DNA of 64,000 bases from NCBI RefSeq assembly GCF_040689105.1, contig NZ_JBFBVU010000011.1:62001-126000 (forward strand), in the 5' to 3' direction. Under the pieces are notes generated by a model. That model saw only the letters and a list, made by a program, of their open reading frames with translations, was not told the DNA's origin and did no database searches. Within the stretch, counting starts at the first letter, position 1. Each line of letters starts with the position of its first letter. The DNA is from Meridianimarinicoccus marinus (GTDB taxonomy: Bacteria; Pseudomonadota; Alphaproteobacteria; Rhodobacterales; Rhodobacteraceae). This document shows positions 26,425 through 35,806 of this stretch, one piece after another. The translations under genes and the position numbers were made by a program.

Positions 26425-27389
26425 GCCCGGCACCGCCGCCCGATCCCGAGGTGGTGGTGTCCACCACCGGGCTGACCCGCCGCTTCGGTCCCAAGACCGC
26501 CGTCGATACGGTGGATCTGACCATCACGCGGGGCGAGATCTTCGGCTTTCTGGGTCCCAACGGCAGCGGCAAGACCACCATGATGCGGATGCTCACCGGC
26601 CTGCTGATCCCCAGCGAAGGCCGGGCGCGGGTGCTGGGCGTCGATCTGCCGGGCAAACCCGAGCCGTTGAAGCAGAAGATCGGCTATATGACCCAGAGCT
26701 TTTCGCACTACCGCGATCTGACGGTGACCGAGAACCTGGATTTCGCGGCGCGCATCTACGGCCTGCCGCGCCGCCGCCGCAAGGCCCGGATCGAGACGCT
26801 GCTGCAGCGCTATGATCTGGAGGCACAGGCCCATCAGATCGCCGGAAGCATGAGCGGCGGCCAGCGGCAGAAGCTGGCGTTGGCGGCGGCAGTGCTGCAC
26901 GAGCCGCAGTTGCTGTTTCTTGATGAGCCGACCTCGGCCGTCGATCCTGAAACCCGGCGGCAGTTCTGGGCACGGTTGTTCGATTTGGTGGACGGCGGCA
27001 CGACAATCATCGTTTCGACCCATTTCATGGACGAAGCCGAACGCTGCCACCGCATCGCCATCCTGGAAACCGGGATCAAGCGGATCGAAGGCGCACCGCC
27101 CGACCTGATGGCGGGGCTGAAGGCCAATGTGATCGAGGTGACGGGCGACCAGTTGCGTCATGCCAAGGAGGTGCTGGACGCCGACGCGGCAGTGCTGTCC
27201 TCGGCCCAGATCGGCGCGCGGCTGCGGGTGCTGGTGCGCAAGGATCAGGCCGACCCCGAGACCCATGTGGCCGCCCTGTTGCATGACGCCGGTCCGGTCA
27301 CCTGCCACCGGACACGCGCCAATCTTGAAGACGTCTTCGTCGCCGCAACCGGGGGCGGGGCCAAGCGCCCGGCAGAGGCAGCCGCGTGA
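26421..27389 (+). CDS. ABC exporter ATP-binding protein
   Basis: 322 residues from a GTG that overlaps the HlyD stop. Walker A is GPNGSGKTT, the Q-loop is YMTQSFSHYRDLTV, the signature is MSGGQRQKLALA and Walker B is LLFLDEPTSAVDPE, followed by the switch THFMDEAE. The C-terminal ~80 residues (AKEVLDADAAVLSSA onward) match the extra domain of DrrA/YbhF-type exporters. It energises the permease encoded immediately after it. Confidence 0.92.
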   Translation: MSPAPPPDPEVVVSTTGLTRRFGPKTAVDTVDLTITRGEIFGFLGPNGSGKTTMMRMLTGLLIPSEGRARVLGVDLPGKPEPLKQKIGYMTQSFSHYRDLTVTENLDFAARIYGLPRRRRKARIETLLQRYDLEAQAHQIAGSMSGGQRQKLALAAAVLHEPQLLFLDEPTSAVDPETRRQFWARLFDLVDGGTTIIVSTHFMDEAERCHRIAILETGIKRIEGAPPDLMAGLKANVIEVTGDQLRHAKEVLDADAAVLSSAQIGARLRVLVRKDQADPETHVAALLHDAGPVTCHRTRANLEDVFVAATGGGAKRPAEAAA

Positions 27390-28528
27390 TCTCGATCGGG
27401 CGCATCGGCGCGATCCTGAAGAAGGAATTGCTGCAACTGCGCCGCGACCGGATGACCTTTGGCATGGTCATCATGATCCCGCTGATCCAGTTGGCGCTGT
27501 TCGGCTATGCCATCAACACCAACATCCGCCACATTCCCGTCGGGCTGGTCGATCAGGACCAGAGCGGGCTGAGCCGCATGCTGGTGCAGATGGTCGGCGC
27601 CACGCAAGTGGTGGAGTTCACCCAGACCTATGCCACGCCGCAACAGGCGCAGCAGGCGCTGACGGCGGCCGAGGTGCGCGCGGTTCTGATCATCCCGCCG
27701 GACCTGCCGGCGCGGCTGGTACGCAGCCCGGCCATCGGCGCCGCGCCGCCCCCGGCGACGGATATGGTCAGCGCCCGCCCGGTAGCGCAATGGATCGTCG
27801 ACGGCTCGGACACGATGATCGCCGCCGGGATCAAGAGCCTGCGCTCCATGCCGCTGACCGAGTTGTTCCGGCAGCCGCCGAACCGGGTTGTGCCGACTTT
27901 CGAGATGGCGCTGTTCTACAACCCCGAGCAACGCTCGGCGGTGAACATCGTGCCGGGGCTGGTGGGGATCATCCTGACCATGACCATGATCATGTTCACC
28001 TCGGCGGCCATCGTGCGCGAAAGCGAGCGTGGCAACATGGAGATGCTGATCAACACCCCGGTGCGCCCGATCGAGCTGATGATCGGCAAGATCATCCCCT
28101 ATATGGTGATCGGGCTGGTGCAGGTGGCGATCATCCTCGGCCTTGGCTACCTGCTGTTCAACGTGCCGGTGAACGGCTCGCTCTGGGTGCTGCTGGTGGT
28201 GACCCTGCTGTTCATCGGGGCCAGCCTGTCGCTGGGGCTGGTGCTGTCGACCATTGCCACCAACCAGCTTCAGGCGATGCAGATGACCGTGTTCATCCTG
28301 TTGCCGTCGATCCTGCTGTCGGGGTTCATGTTTCCCTTTGACGGGATGCCCGGACCGGCGCAGGCCATCGCGCAACTGCTGCCCGCCACCCATTTCATGC
28401 AGATGATCCGGGGCGTGGTGCTGCGCGATGCTGCGCTGATGGATATGGCGGGGGGGATGCTGTGGATGGCGGGGTTCACAGTCTTTGGCCTGCTCGTCGC
28501 CACCCTGCGCTTTCGCAAACGGTTGTAG
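27386..28528 (+). CDS. ABC-2 type exporter permease
   Basis: 380 residues: an N-terminal helix (MTFGMVIMIPLIQLALFGYAI), a ~150-residue periplasmic domain (PVGLVDQDQSGLSRMLVQ to MALFYNPEQRSAVNIVPG) and five C-terminal helices with the ABC-2 segment IVRESERGNMEMLINTPVRP. This is the YbhS/YbhR/YhhJ architecture that, with HlyD, expels drugs or small toxic compounds. It starts with a GTG overlapping the ATPase stop and converges on the porin gene only five bases away. Confidence 0.92.
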   Translation: MISIGRIGAILKKELLQLRRDRMTFGMVIMIPLIQLALFGYAINTNIRHIPVGLVDQDQSGLSRMLVQMVGATQVVEFTQTYATPQQAQQALTAAEVRAVLIIPPDLPARLVRSPAIGAAPPPATDMVSARPVAQWIVDGSDTMIAAGIKSLRSMPLTELFRQPPNRVVPTFEMALFYNPEQRSAVNIVPGLVGIILTMTMIMFTSAAIVRESERGNMEMLINTPVRPIELMIGKIIPYMVIGLVQVAIILGLGYLLFNVPVNGSLWVLLVVTLLFIGASLSLGLVLSTIATNQLQAMQMTVFILLPSILLSGFMFPFDGMPGPAQAIAQLLPATHFMQMIRGVVLRDAALMDMAGGMLWMAGFTVFGLLVATLRFRKRL

Positions 28529-28533
28529 GGGGC

Positions 28534-29862
28534 TCAGAAAGTGACCCGCGCCCGCAGGCTGGCGACATAGACCCGGTCCTGCGTCGGGTTGGCGGCGGGG
28601 TGGATGACCATCTGCACCGACGGTGTGATCGCCAGATGCTCCAGCAACTGGAAGCGGTAGAACAGCTCGCTGGTGTATTGATCGCGCAAACCGTCCTGCG
28701 CGGGATCCCCCCATCCGGCGGCGATGCCCAGAACGCCGCCCGCCGCGCGGTCGTTGACGTCAAAGCCGACGCCCAGCCCGGCCACGAGGTCGGATTTCAG
28801 CAGGCTGGCCTTGCCGTCGGAATGGCCGCCGAACACGAAGGGCATCCAGCGGTCGTTGAACAGGTGGCTTGCGGCGAAGGTGACACCGCTGCTTTCGGGA
28901 ATGCCCGCGTCGGTGCGGGCGTCCTGATGCCAGAGTTGCAGCTTGATCTGATCCCAGCGCCAGCGGTCCGGGGTCGTCGGATAGTAGCGGAACTCGACCG
29001 ACTTGTAGAACTCATGCGCGCCGATGGTGTCGAACGGGTTGCCTGTGGTCTTGCCGTTGGCATCGTGGATGCCCGCCACCACCACGAAATGTTCCCCCAG
29101 CTGGGCACCGATCCCACCGCCGAAGGCCCGCCCCGGGGCCGGTTTCGACAGGCTGCTCTGCATTGCCGTGTTCTGGAACCCGCGCATCGAAGACGACAGG
29201 GCGTGGGTGTTGTACCACGAGACCGCGCTGATCTTGCCGAAGATGAACTTGAACTTGCCGTCCAGCAGCGATTGCCGCCAGGCGTATTCCGTGACCGCAA
29301 AACCGAAGTCGCTGAAGCCGGTGCCGGAGGAGGCGAAACTGCCGAACTGATAGGCCAGTTGCGAAGGCGGAATATCGGTGCCGCCGGTATGGCGGTGTTC
29401 CACGCGGAAGGTGAACTTGCCGACATTCTTGGTGCCGCGTCCGACCAGATCCCAGGCGCCCTGGATCTGCCCGCGCGCTGCCGCGGCGCGGGTTTCGCCC
29501 AGACTTTCGCTGGCCGCCTGTCCCAGCGCCTGATAGCTGAAGGACAATTGCAGGCCGGTGTTCTGGTAGAGCCGCTTTTTCCAGGCGAACCAGGGTTGCA
29601 GGGCGGTTTGCGCCCGGGCCCAGTCCAGCAGGCTTTCGCGCCGGATATCATCCTGCGACAGATCCTCGGCCACACCACCACCGCCTTCCAGCGGTGAAGT
29701 CAGGTTATAGCCCGAATGCGTCTGCGCCCCCTGATCGACGCCCGACAGGGCGCCCTGGGACTGGGCGCTTGCGGTTCCGGCCAACAGCGCCAGAAGGCCC
29801 AGACCGGCAAGCCCGGCCTTGGATCGGCGACAGGCCCGTTTCAAAGAGGTCGCTCTCCTCAT
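28534..29862 (-). CDS. OprB-type carbohydrate porin
   Basis: 442 residues with a signal peptide (AGLGLLALLAGTASA). The mature chain is rich in alternating aromatic and polar strands and ends RVYVASLRARVTF, an outer-membrane C-terminal phenylalanine. Segments such as GAWDLVGRGTKNVGKFTFRVEHRH, AVSWYNTHALSSSMRGFQNTAM and FNDRWMPFVFGGHSDG recall OprB carbohydrate-selective porins. It is the last gene of a four-gene minus-strand operon and overlaps the upstream gene by ATGA. The substrate is unknown. Confidence 0.82.
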   Translation of the reverse strand: MRRATSLKRACRRSKAGLAGLGLLALLAGTASAQSQGALSGVDQGAQTHSGYNLTSPLEGGGGVAEDLSQDDIRRESLLDWARAQTALQPWFAWKKRLYQNTGLQLSFSYQALGQAASESLGETRAAAARGQIQGAWDLVGRGTKNVGKFTFRVEHRHTGGTDIPPSQLAYQFGSFASSGTGFSDFGFAVTEYAWRQSLLDGKFKFIFGKISAVSWYNTHALSSSMRGFQNTAMQSSLSKPAPGRAFGGGIGAQLGEHFVVVAGIHDANGKTTGNPFDTIGAHEFYKSVEFRYYPTTPDRWRWDQIKLQLWHQDARTDAGIPESSGVTFAASHLFNDRWMPFVFGGHSDGKASLLKSDLVAGLGVGFDVNDRAAGGVLGIAAGWGDPAQDGLRDQYTSELFYRFQLLEHLAITPSVQMVIHPAANPTQDRVYVASLRARVTF

Positions 29863-30563
29863 CCGCCGGACGCTGGAACCAGCGTGTAATACTGGTGGAA
29901 TTCGTCACCGATCCCCATGTTGCAGTCGGCTTCCCTGAGGTCGAGCACCAATGCCTCGTCCAGCACCCGCGTGCGCCAGCTCCAACCCTCGGGCAGGGTC
30001 TGCATCCTGTCGCCCAGCGTATCCAGATCAGCAAGCGAGAACGCGGCTTCATGGGCCTGTAACACCCAGACCTGTCCGCTGGCGTCGATCATCTCCCACA
30101 CCGGTTTGCCCGCGTCGTAGACCATCTTCTGAGTTTTGCAGGTCTTGAAGGGTTTGTAGGGGTCGGCGCCCTTGCTGCCGCCCAGGGCCGCCTGCGGCAG
30201 GCGCGCGCCCCAACGGGCGTCGATCCCATTGAAGGTTTCGGTGGCACCGAAGCCGATGGTCTGGGCATCCATCACCCAGAAGTGCGGGCCGTTCTTCTGG
30301 ATCGCGTCGGCCCCCCTGGCCTTGGCCTCGGCCGCCGGATCAAGCCCCTGCCAGGCATCTTCGGGACAGGCGTTCAGGCCAGAGGTGTTGTAGATGTCGA
30401 CAAAGCCGTCCTTGATCACCAGCACCTCGCAGAACCGCATGTCGCGGGCGTTGGTGACATCCACGGGCGTGGTCTGCTGCTGGGCCAAGGCGGGTCCGGC
30501 CAGCACAAGCAGGGCGGCCAGCGCGCGCGTGGCAGTAGGCGGGTGAAAAAGGACTTTGGTCAT
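29859..30563 (-). CDS. Periplasmic protein of unknown function
   Basis: 234 residues with a signal peptide (ALAALLVLAGPALA). The mature part has conserved-looking features MRFCEVLVIKDGFVDIYNTSGLNACPEDAW, a central ATETFNGIDARWGARL and four to five cysteines that could form disulfides. I do not recognise the family. The gene overlaps the porin gene and follows another small periplasmic protein gene, so it probably takes part in the same uptake or oxidation process. Confidence 0.75.
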   Translation of the reverse strand: MTKVLFHPPTATRALAALLVLAGPALAQQQTTPVDVTNARDMRFCEVLVIKDGFVDIYNTSGLNACPEDAWQGLDPAAEAKARGADAIQKNGPHFWVMDAQTIGFGATETFNGIDARWGARLPQAALGGSKGADPYKPFKTCKTQKMVYDAGKPVWEMIDASGQVWVLQAHEAAFSLADLDTLGDRMQTLPEGWSWRTRVLDEALVLDLREADCNMGIGDEFHQYYTLVPASGG

Positions 30564-30723
30564 CGGCTGTCTCCCTGCCGTGATCCGCGCCTGCTGAACT
30601 GGCCAGCGGGGCAGGGATCTTGCGGGTTGAGAACGGGCGCATGGGACTGGGTCCGGATGCGCAGGTCAGGAAATGGAGGGGGCGAGGACACATTCGCCCC
30701 CTCCGATGATCAGGCGAGACAGA

Positions 30724-31248
30724 TCAACCGGCCAGCGACGCGTTGCAGGCGCGGGCGGATTCGATGGCCTTCTTGGTGCCGGTCAGGTCGATCAGGAAGG
30801 CGATCGGCTGGTCGGGGAAGGCGATCATGGTCTGGCTCTCGGCGATGGCGGTGACCAGATCGGGATTGTTGGTCAGGATATAGCCGCCGCGATAGTCGGC
30901 GGCGAGCTTGCCGCTCTTGATCGCGTGGGTTTCGCCGACAAAGACCTTGCCGCCGACGCCAAGCGCAATGTCGCCGGATTCCACGTCGATTTCAGCCTGG
31001 GTAAAGACGCCGACATAGGCAAACTCGCGGTCGGCGGTCAGGCCCATCTGCATGGCATTGCCGGCCTCGTCGGTGCGTTCGATCAGGCAGGTCTTGGTCG
31101 AACCATCCGCATAGACGGTCCAGCCTTCGACGGTGTCATAGACCGTGAACTGGTCGCCGCTGGACGGGATCGGGCTGTCGGACGCCAGTGCCGGCGCGGT
31201 GGCAAGCATCATGGCGGCGGCGGCAAGCGTGAAGGGTTTCAGGGACAT
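30724..31248 (-). CDS. Small periplasmic protein of unknown function
   Basis: 174 residues from the ATG at 31248, giving a clear signal peptide (PFTLAAAAMMLATAPALA). The mature part is beta-rich (FTVYDTVEGWTVYADGSTKTCLIERTDE), and contains only two cysteines, far apart. The pattern of a strand followed by an ADGSTKTC-type segment is reminiscent of periplasmic DUF-type proteins that accompany other exported enzymes, but no family can be named. It lies 35 bases after the PQQ-like gene. Confidence 0.72.
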   Translation of the reverse strand: MSLKPFTLAAAAMMLATAPALASDSPIPSSGDQFTVYDTVEGWTVYADGSTKTCLIERTDEAGNAMQMGLTADREFAYVGVFTQAEIDVESGDIALGVGGKVFVGETHAIKSGKLAADYRGGYILTNNPDLVTAIAESQTMIAFPDQPIAFLIDLTGTKKAIESARACNASLAG

Positions 31249-31283
31249 GGAGAACTCCGTGTTGAGAAGGTTGTTGCAGGCGG

Positions 31284-32843
31284 TCAATTCGCCTGAAGGG
31301 GCAAGGGCTGCAGAATGATGAAGCCCTTCTCCCACATATAATAGAATCGCCCGCCGAATCCCGGAGAAAGCAGCGTGTTGAAGTTCATCGGCTCGAAAAA
31401 CGGCGATTGCGCCAATAGGTCGCCGGTCTTGGCGTCCAACCAGATCGCCTGCTGGCGATAGCTCGGCGCCGAAGTCTGGTTCAACGCCTCCAATGTGGTG
31501 CCGGGTTCGGCCCGCGCGGTGCCCAACACCCGTGCGTCGGCCGGGCCGTACAGCGCCTGGAGCGCGGTGGTGGCGCCGTCGCGGGCCCAGGCGGGGGTCA
31601 TGGCGCCGCTGTCCTGATCGAAGCTGATCCCGGCGATCTGCATCATGTTCTGATCGGCCGAGAACACCATGCTCAGTTCCGGATCGATGGCGGCCTTGGG
31701 CGGGGCCCAGCTTTGCCCGGTGGGCAGATCTGTGCCGAAAGGGTACAGCCGGGTGATGCGGGTCGGGTCGCTTTGGCTGATTGCCACAATGGATGAAGCG
31801 ACCTTGCTGGGCAGGCCGTTGACCTGCAGCACCACCCAGTCGCCCAGGATGCCGGGCGCATCGCCGGTGGTCTGGCCCGGATCCAGATAGGTGTCGATCA
31901 CCCAGTCGGGGTCCTGTGACAGCCTCCGGGTCTCGGGATCCCAGTAGAAGCGATAGGCCTTGGCGACCGAGGGTGCATAGATGGCGATCCGCCCGTCATG
32001 GATGGTGATCGTATGCGGCACGACGGCGTTTTCCGGCACGCCGATCTGATCGTAGATCTTGAAGGTGTCGGGGTTCACGGCCAGAATCGTCGATCCCGGG
32101 GCCGCGGCGATGCCGCCGGGACACATGAAGGCCGCCAGCGTGCCCTGGATCTCGCAGGGCGTGGCGCGGTTCTGGTTCTTGATGATGAGCGTGCCGTCAG
32201 GGGCAATGGTCAGATGCTTGAAGTTGCTGCCTTCGGGCGGGGCCGCCCCGCTGGGCAGCGACAGATGCTGCAGGATGCGCCCGGTATCGCCGTCCAGTTT
32301 CACCAGATGGTTCCCGAAGGCCACGGGGATATTGCCATCGGGCAGGATGTTCAGATTGGCGGCCCCGACCCAGGCGCCCGAGACATTGCCGTTTTCCAGC
32401 ACCGTGCGCCAGATTTCCTTGCCGGTGGTGGCGTCGACCTTGGCGACCCAGGGGCCCACGGGCATCGGGCCCTTGGCCGGGGGCAGGTTGCCGCCGGTCA
32501 GGTACAACTCGCCGGGGTAGCGGTTGTTGATGAAGAGCACGCCCTGATAGTCTTCGGGGCTGCGCCACATGAACACCTGGTTGTCGCCCTCCATCGATCC
32601 CAGGAACGAGGCGCAGGGGTAGAACTGGCTGCGGGTGGCATCCGCGACCTCGGCGCCATTGAGCGATTTGAAATAGCCCGGCGTCTCGCGCTGTTGCGCA
32701 CAGTCCCATTCCTGCTGAATGCGGGTCAGATCGCCGGGAAAGGGGCCGCCCGCTTCGGGCGTGGGCGGCGCGCTGTCCTGGGCCATCCCGGACAGCGGCG
32801 CGGTCAACAACGCCACGAGAAAGAGGGCGGATCGGCAGTTCAT
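31284..32843 (-). CDS. Exported PQQ-like beta-propeller protein
   Basis: 519 residues. The start at 32843 gives a signal peptide (ALFLVALLTAPLSGMA). Propeller-type strands recur: VDATTGKEIWRTVLEN, LDGDTGRILQHLSL and LDAKTGDLLAQSPFFEP, each an acidic-x-x-TG-K/R-x-[W/hydrophobic] blade end as in PQQ-dependent dehydrogenases and BamB-like proteins. The calcium and PQQ ligands of true quinoproteins are not evident, so a non-catalytic binding role is as likely as an enzyme. It heads the operon ending in the OprB-like porin. Confidence 0.72.
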   Translation of the reverse strand: MNCRSALFLVALLTAPLSGMAQDSAPPTPEAGGPFPGDLTRIQQEWDCAQQRETPGYFKSLNGAEVADATRSQFYPCASFLGSMEGDNQVFMWRSPEDYQGVLFINNRYPGELYLTGGNLPPAKGPMPVGPWVAKVDATTGKEIWRTVLENGNVSGAWVGAANLNILPDGNIPVAFGNHLVKLDGDTGRILQHLSLPSGAAPPEGSNFKHLTIAPDGTLIIKNQNRATPCEIQGTLAAFMCPGGIAAAPGSTILAVNPDTFKIYDQIGVPENAVVPHTITIHDGRIAIYAPSVAKAYRFYWDPETRRLSQDPDWVIDTYLDPGQTTGDAPGILGDWVVLQVNGLPSKVASSIVAISQSDPTRITRLYPFGTDLPTGQSWAPPKAAIDPELSMVFSADQNMMQIAGISFDQDSGAMTPAWARDGATTALQALYGPADARVLGTARAEPGTTLEALNQTSAPSYRQQAIWLDAKTGDLLAQSPFFEPMNFNTLLSPGFGGRFYYMWEKGFIILQPLPLQAN

Positions 32844-33004
32844 CGGGTCGTCTCCGGGTCGCGTCAAAGGCATGGGGCGCGGCCATTGCGCCGGCTCCCC
32901 TGAACCAGAGCGCCAGCATGGCTTACACGCCGACAGACTAACCGGCTGGAAAACGGACAATTTAGCATTTCGCGCCAAAAATCAGGCGCGTCCGAAAGAA
33001 ATAT

Positions 33005-34021
33005 TCAGGAGGCGCGTTTGCCGGCCTTTTCGGCGAAACTGGGCGGTTTCCCGGTCCAGCGCCGCACGGCGCGGGTAAAGGCGGATTGCTGGGCATAGCC
33101 CAGGCGCTCGGCCACGTCGCCAATACGAATTTCGCCCTGGGTCAGCAGGTCTTCGGCGATCCGGCGGCGCACGGTCTGCAATTCGGTGCCAAAGCTGGTG
33201 CCCTCGTCCGACAGGCGCCGTTGCAGGCTGCGCACACTGGTGCCGGCACTTCGGGCCACGCGGTCGATTTTCGGCGCGCCGTCTTGGACCATGGACCCCA
33301 GGACCGCGCGCACCGAAGCCGCCAGGCTGGCATCCTCGGCCAGTGGCGGCACCTGCCGGGCCATCAGTTGCGGCAGGCGATCCCGCGCGGGGCTGCGGAA
33401 CGGCGCGCCCAGAACATTCGGCGACAGCGCGATGCGCAGCACCTTGTCGGGCGCAGCGGTCAGGGACGTGCCGAAATGGGGCTTTAGATGGGCCAGCCCC
33501 TTGGTCGGGTGCGGCACCATCTGAACCCGGACATGCGCGGGCGGGCGGGTGCCGTTGAAGGCGCAGATGGTCTGCAACAGGGCTGTGAACATGCCGTGCA
33601 CCGCGTGCAGCGCCTCGTCATCGATGTCGAAATCGAACCGCTGCGTCAGCTCGAATATGCCGTCCTTCTGATCCAGCCCAATGTGTTCGTGGCTGGAATG
33701 AAAGGGCAGGGCCCGCGACACGCGCATCAGCGCCTCGGCCGGGCTGCGCGCGCCAAGCGCCACCTGCCCGATATAGCCCAGTTCCGGCAGGCTGGCCTGG
33801 GTCACGATCTGCGGTCCAACATCCGGTCCATGGCGGCGCGACAGGGCGCGCATTACGTCCAGCCCGTTGCGCAGCGGGATCGGGTCGAGGGGCGTCAGGT
33901 GAAACCAATAGGCCAGATCGGCCTCGTCCAGAAGCTGCACGGTGTTGCGCCCGTGGGTTTCGGTGAACCGCACGAGCGGCAGCAGATTTGCCGCCCGGAT
34001 CAGGGGGATGGTTCTGGTCAT
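33005..34021 (-). CDS. AraC family regulator with arabinose-binding-like N-terminal domain
   Basis: 338 residues from the ATG at 34021. The N-terminal ~200 residues (GRNTVQLLDEADLAYWF, PELGYIGQVALGARSPAEALMRVSRALPF, FDFDIDDEALHAVHGMF) match the ligand-binding domain seen in OruR/ArgR-type AraC proteins. The C-terminal DNA-binding domain has VARSAGTSVRSLQRRLSDEGTSF and IGDVAERLGYAQQSAFTRAVRRWTGKPP. It lies 161 bases upstream of the PQQ-like gene on the same strand and is the likely regulator of that operon (positional inference). Confidence 0.88.
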   Translation of the reverse strand: MTRTIPLIRAANLLPLVRFTETHGRNTVQLLDEADLAYWFHLTPLDPIPLRNGLDVMRALSRRHGPDVGPQIVTQASLPELGYIGQVALGARSPAEALMRVSRALPFHSSHEHIGLDQKDGIFELTQRFDFDIDDEALHAVHGMFTALLQTICAFNGTRPPAHVRVQMVPHPTKGLAHLKPHFGTSLTAAPDKVLRIALSPNVLGAPFRSPARDRLPQLMARQVPPLAEDASLAASVRAVLGSMVQDGAPKIDRVARSAGTSVRSLQRRLSDEGTSFGTELQTVRRRIAEDLLTQGEIRIGDVAERLGYAQQSAFTRAVRRWTGKPPSFAEKAGKRAS

Positions 34022-34133
34022 GACATCTGCCTTTGGTGCGATACGGCCCTGCCTGAACCATGGGGCAGACAGGGGCCGGGTACAACGCCACGGCGGATCC
34101 ACAGGCCGTGATGTTGCCGCGCCATGCAGGCGG

Positions 34134-35072
34134 TTAGCCGTCTTCTTCGGAGCGTCCGGTTGCCGGTTCCAGCGTCGGCGTCAGGGCGGTGATCCGTGCG
34201 CGAAGATCGGCATCCATGTCGAATGTCATGGCGTCCAGCGAGGGCCGGAGTTGGGCAACCGAGCGGGCAGAGATTATCGGCGCGGCCACGCCGGGATGGC
34301 TGGCTACCCAGGCCACGGCCAGTGTGGCGGGCGATAGCCCAAGCTCGTCGGCCAGCGATTTCAGCTCGGCAGCGGCGTCCTGCATCCAGGCATCGCCATA
34401 GCGCACGCGGTAGCGTTCATCGGTTTTCAGACGGCCGCTGGCGCCGTCCAGATACTTGCCGGTCAGCAGGCCGCCGCCCAGCGGCGAATAGGGCACCACG
34501 GCAATGCCCTGATCGGCGGCCATGGGCAGGATCTCGACCTCTACCTGTCGCTTGACCAGATTGTACATGGGCTGCATCAGCGCGATCTTCAGATCGAACT
34601 GGCGCGCCACCGCCACCGCCTTCATGGTCTGCCATGCTGCGAAATTCGACACGCCTACATGGCGGATCTTGCCGGCGTCGCGCAGTCCGGCGAGGGTTTC
34701 GAAGGTTTCCTCCAGCGGCGTATCCGGGTCGTAGCGGTGCAGATACAGGCCGTCGACGCAGTCCAGCTTGTGGCGGGCGCGGCTGATGTCAAACTGCTCA
34801 AGGATATTGGCGCGGCCCGAGCCGCCGGTCGAGGCGACCTTCGAGGCCACAAAAACCGTCTCGCGTTCGTCCCGCACCATCTCGCCCAGCCAGGTTTCCG
34901 ACAGCCCGCTGGTATAGACATGGGCGGTGTCGAAGAAATTGATGCCCGCGTTCCGGCAGGCGGCATACATGGCCTCGGATGCAGCCCGGTCGGCCCCGAC
35001 GCCGAATTGCATGGCGCCGAAGCAGAAGCGGGACAGGGGGGTGCCGTCGAGGGTTTTCAGATCATGCGACAT
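34134..35072 (-). CDS. Aldo/keto reductase
   Basis: 312 residues of the AKR TIM barrel. The catalytic Asp/Tyr pair is in INFFDTAHVYTSGLSE, the Lys in VFVASKVAS and the His in DGLYLHRYDPDTPLEET. NADP-binding residues are in IISARSVAQLRPSLDA near the end. The start ATG at 35072 gives the standard N-terminus MSHDLKTLDGTPLSRFCFG. It is downstream of the GntR gene (57 bases), so it may be the last gene of the Gfo/Idh-GntR-AKR set that is divergent from the acid-sugar operon. Confidence 0.9.
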   Translation of the reverse strand: MSHDLKTLDGTPLSRFCFGAMQFGVGADRAASEAMYAACRNAGINFFDTAHVYTSGLSETWLGEMVRDERETVFVASKVASTGGSGRANILEQFDISRARHKLDCVDGLYLHRYDPDTPLEETFETLAGLRDAGKIRHVGVSNFAAWQTMKAVAVARQFDLKIALMQPMYNLVKRQVEVEILPMAADQGIAVVPYSPLGGGLLTGKYLDGASGRLKTDERYRVRYGDAWMQDAAAELKSLADELGLSPATLAVAWVASHPGVAAPIISARSVAQLRPSLDAMTFDMDADLRARITALTPTLEPATGRSEEDG

Positions 35073-35128
35073 GAGAAGACGTCCGTTGTCAGGGGGTGTG
35101 CCGCAGTCTAGGGCAGAATAGCCGGTGA

Positions 35129-35806
35129 TCAAAGCTGACGCAGGCGGTGCCGTTCCAGCAGGCCAAGGATCATGTCCCGGGCCCGTTCCCGGTGCGCGCG
35201 GTGCAGATCGCGGGCGCGCTGCGGGTCCGCCTTGGCAATGGCTTCATAGACGCCACGGTGGTCCTCGTTCGACTGCACCGGCAGGGGGCGCATGAACAGG
35301 GTGACGGCACGGGCGCGGCGGACCTGATCGCTCATCATCGCGGTGATGGCCATGACGCGGGCATTGCCGCCCAGACGCACAAGTTCGGTATGGAACCGGT
35401 CGTCGGCCTCGGCCCAGGTGTCCAGATCCTTGCGATCAAGCGCGGCATCCATATCGGCGATGGCCCGCGCCAGATCGGTCAGATCGGTGGTGGAATAGCC
35501 CTGTTCGGCGGCCCGTTCGGCGGCCAGGCTTTCCAGTTCGGTCAGCACGTCGTAGATTTCGCGCATGTCCTCGGGCGAGACCGGCAGGATGCGGACGCCC
35601 TTGCGTGCCCGCAGTTCCAGAAGTCCCTGGCTTTCCAGCGTGCGGGCGGCCTCGCGGATGGGCGTGCGGGACATGCCCAGACGCTCGGCCAACTCGCTTT
35701 CAAGATGGTCGGAGCCAGCGGGCAGTTCGCCCGAAAACACCAACCGCCGTAATTCTGTGATGGCACGGTCGGTGTTCGATACCGGCTTGTCGAGCTGGGA
35801 TTTCAC
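35129..35806 (-). CDS. GntR family regulator, FCD subfamily
   Basis: 225 residues from a GTG that overlaps the Gfo/Idh stop (GTGA). The winged helix contains LESELAERLGMSRTPIREAARTLESQGLLELRARKGVRI. The all-helical FCD effector domain has its metal/ligand residues in DDRFHTELVRLGGN and EDHRGVYEAIAKADPQRARDLHRAH. FCD regulators usually sense organic or sugar acids. Its position, divergent from the TTT/otn-like operon across one gap, makes it the likely local regulator. Confidence 0.9.
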   Translation of the reverse strand: MKSQLDKPVSNTDRAITELRRLVFSGELPAGSDHLESELAERLGMSRTPIREAARTLESQGLLELRARKGVRILPVSPEDMREIYDVLTELESLAAERAAEQGYSTTDLTDLARAIADMDAALDRKDLDTWAEADDRFHTELVRLGGNARVMAITAMMSDQVRRARAVTLFMRPLPVQSNEDHRGVYEAIAKADPQRARDLHRAHRERARDMILGLLERHRLRQL

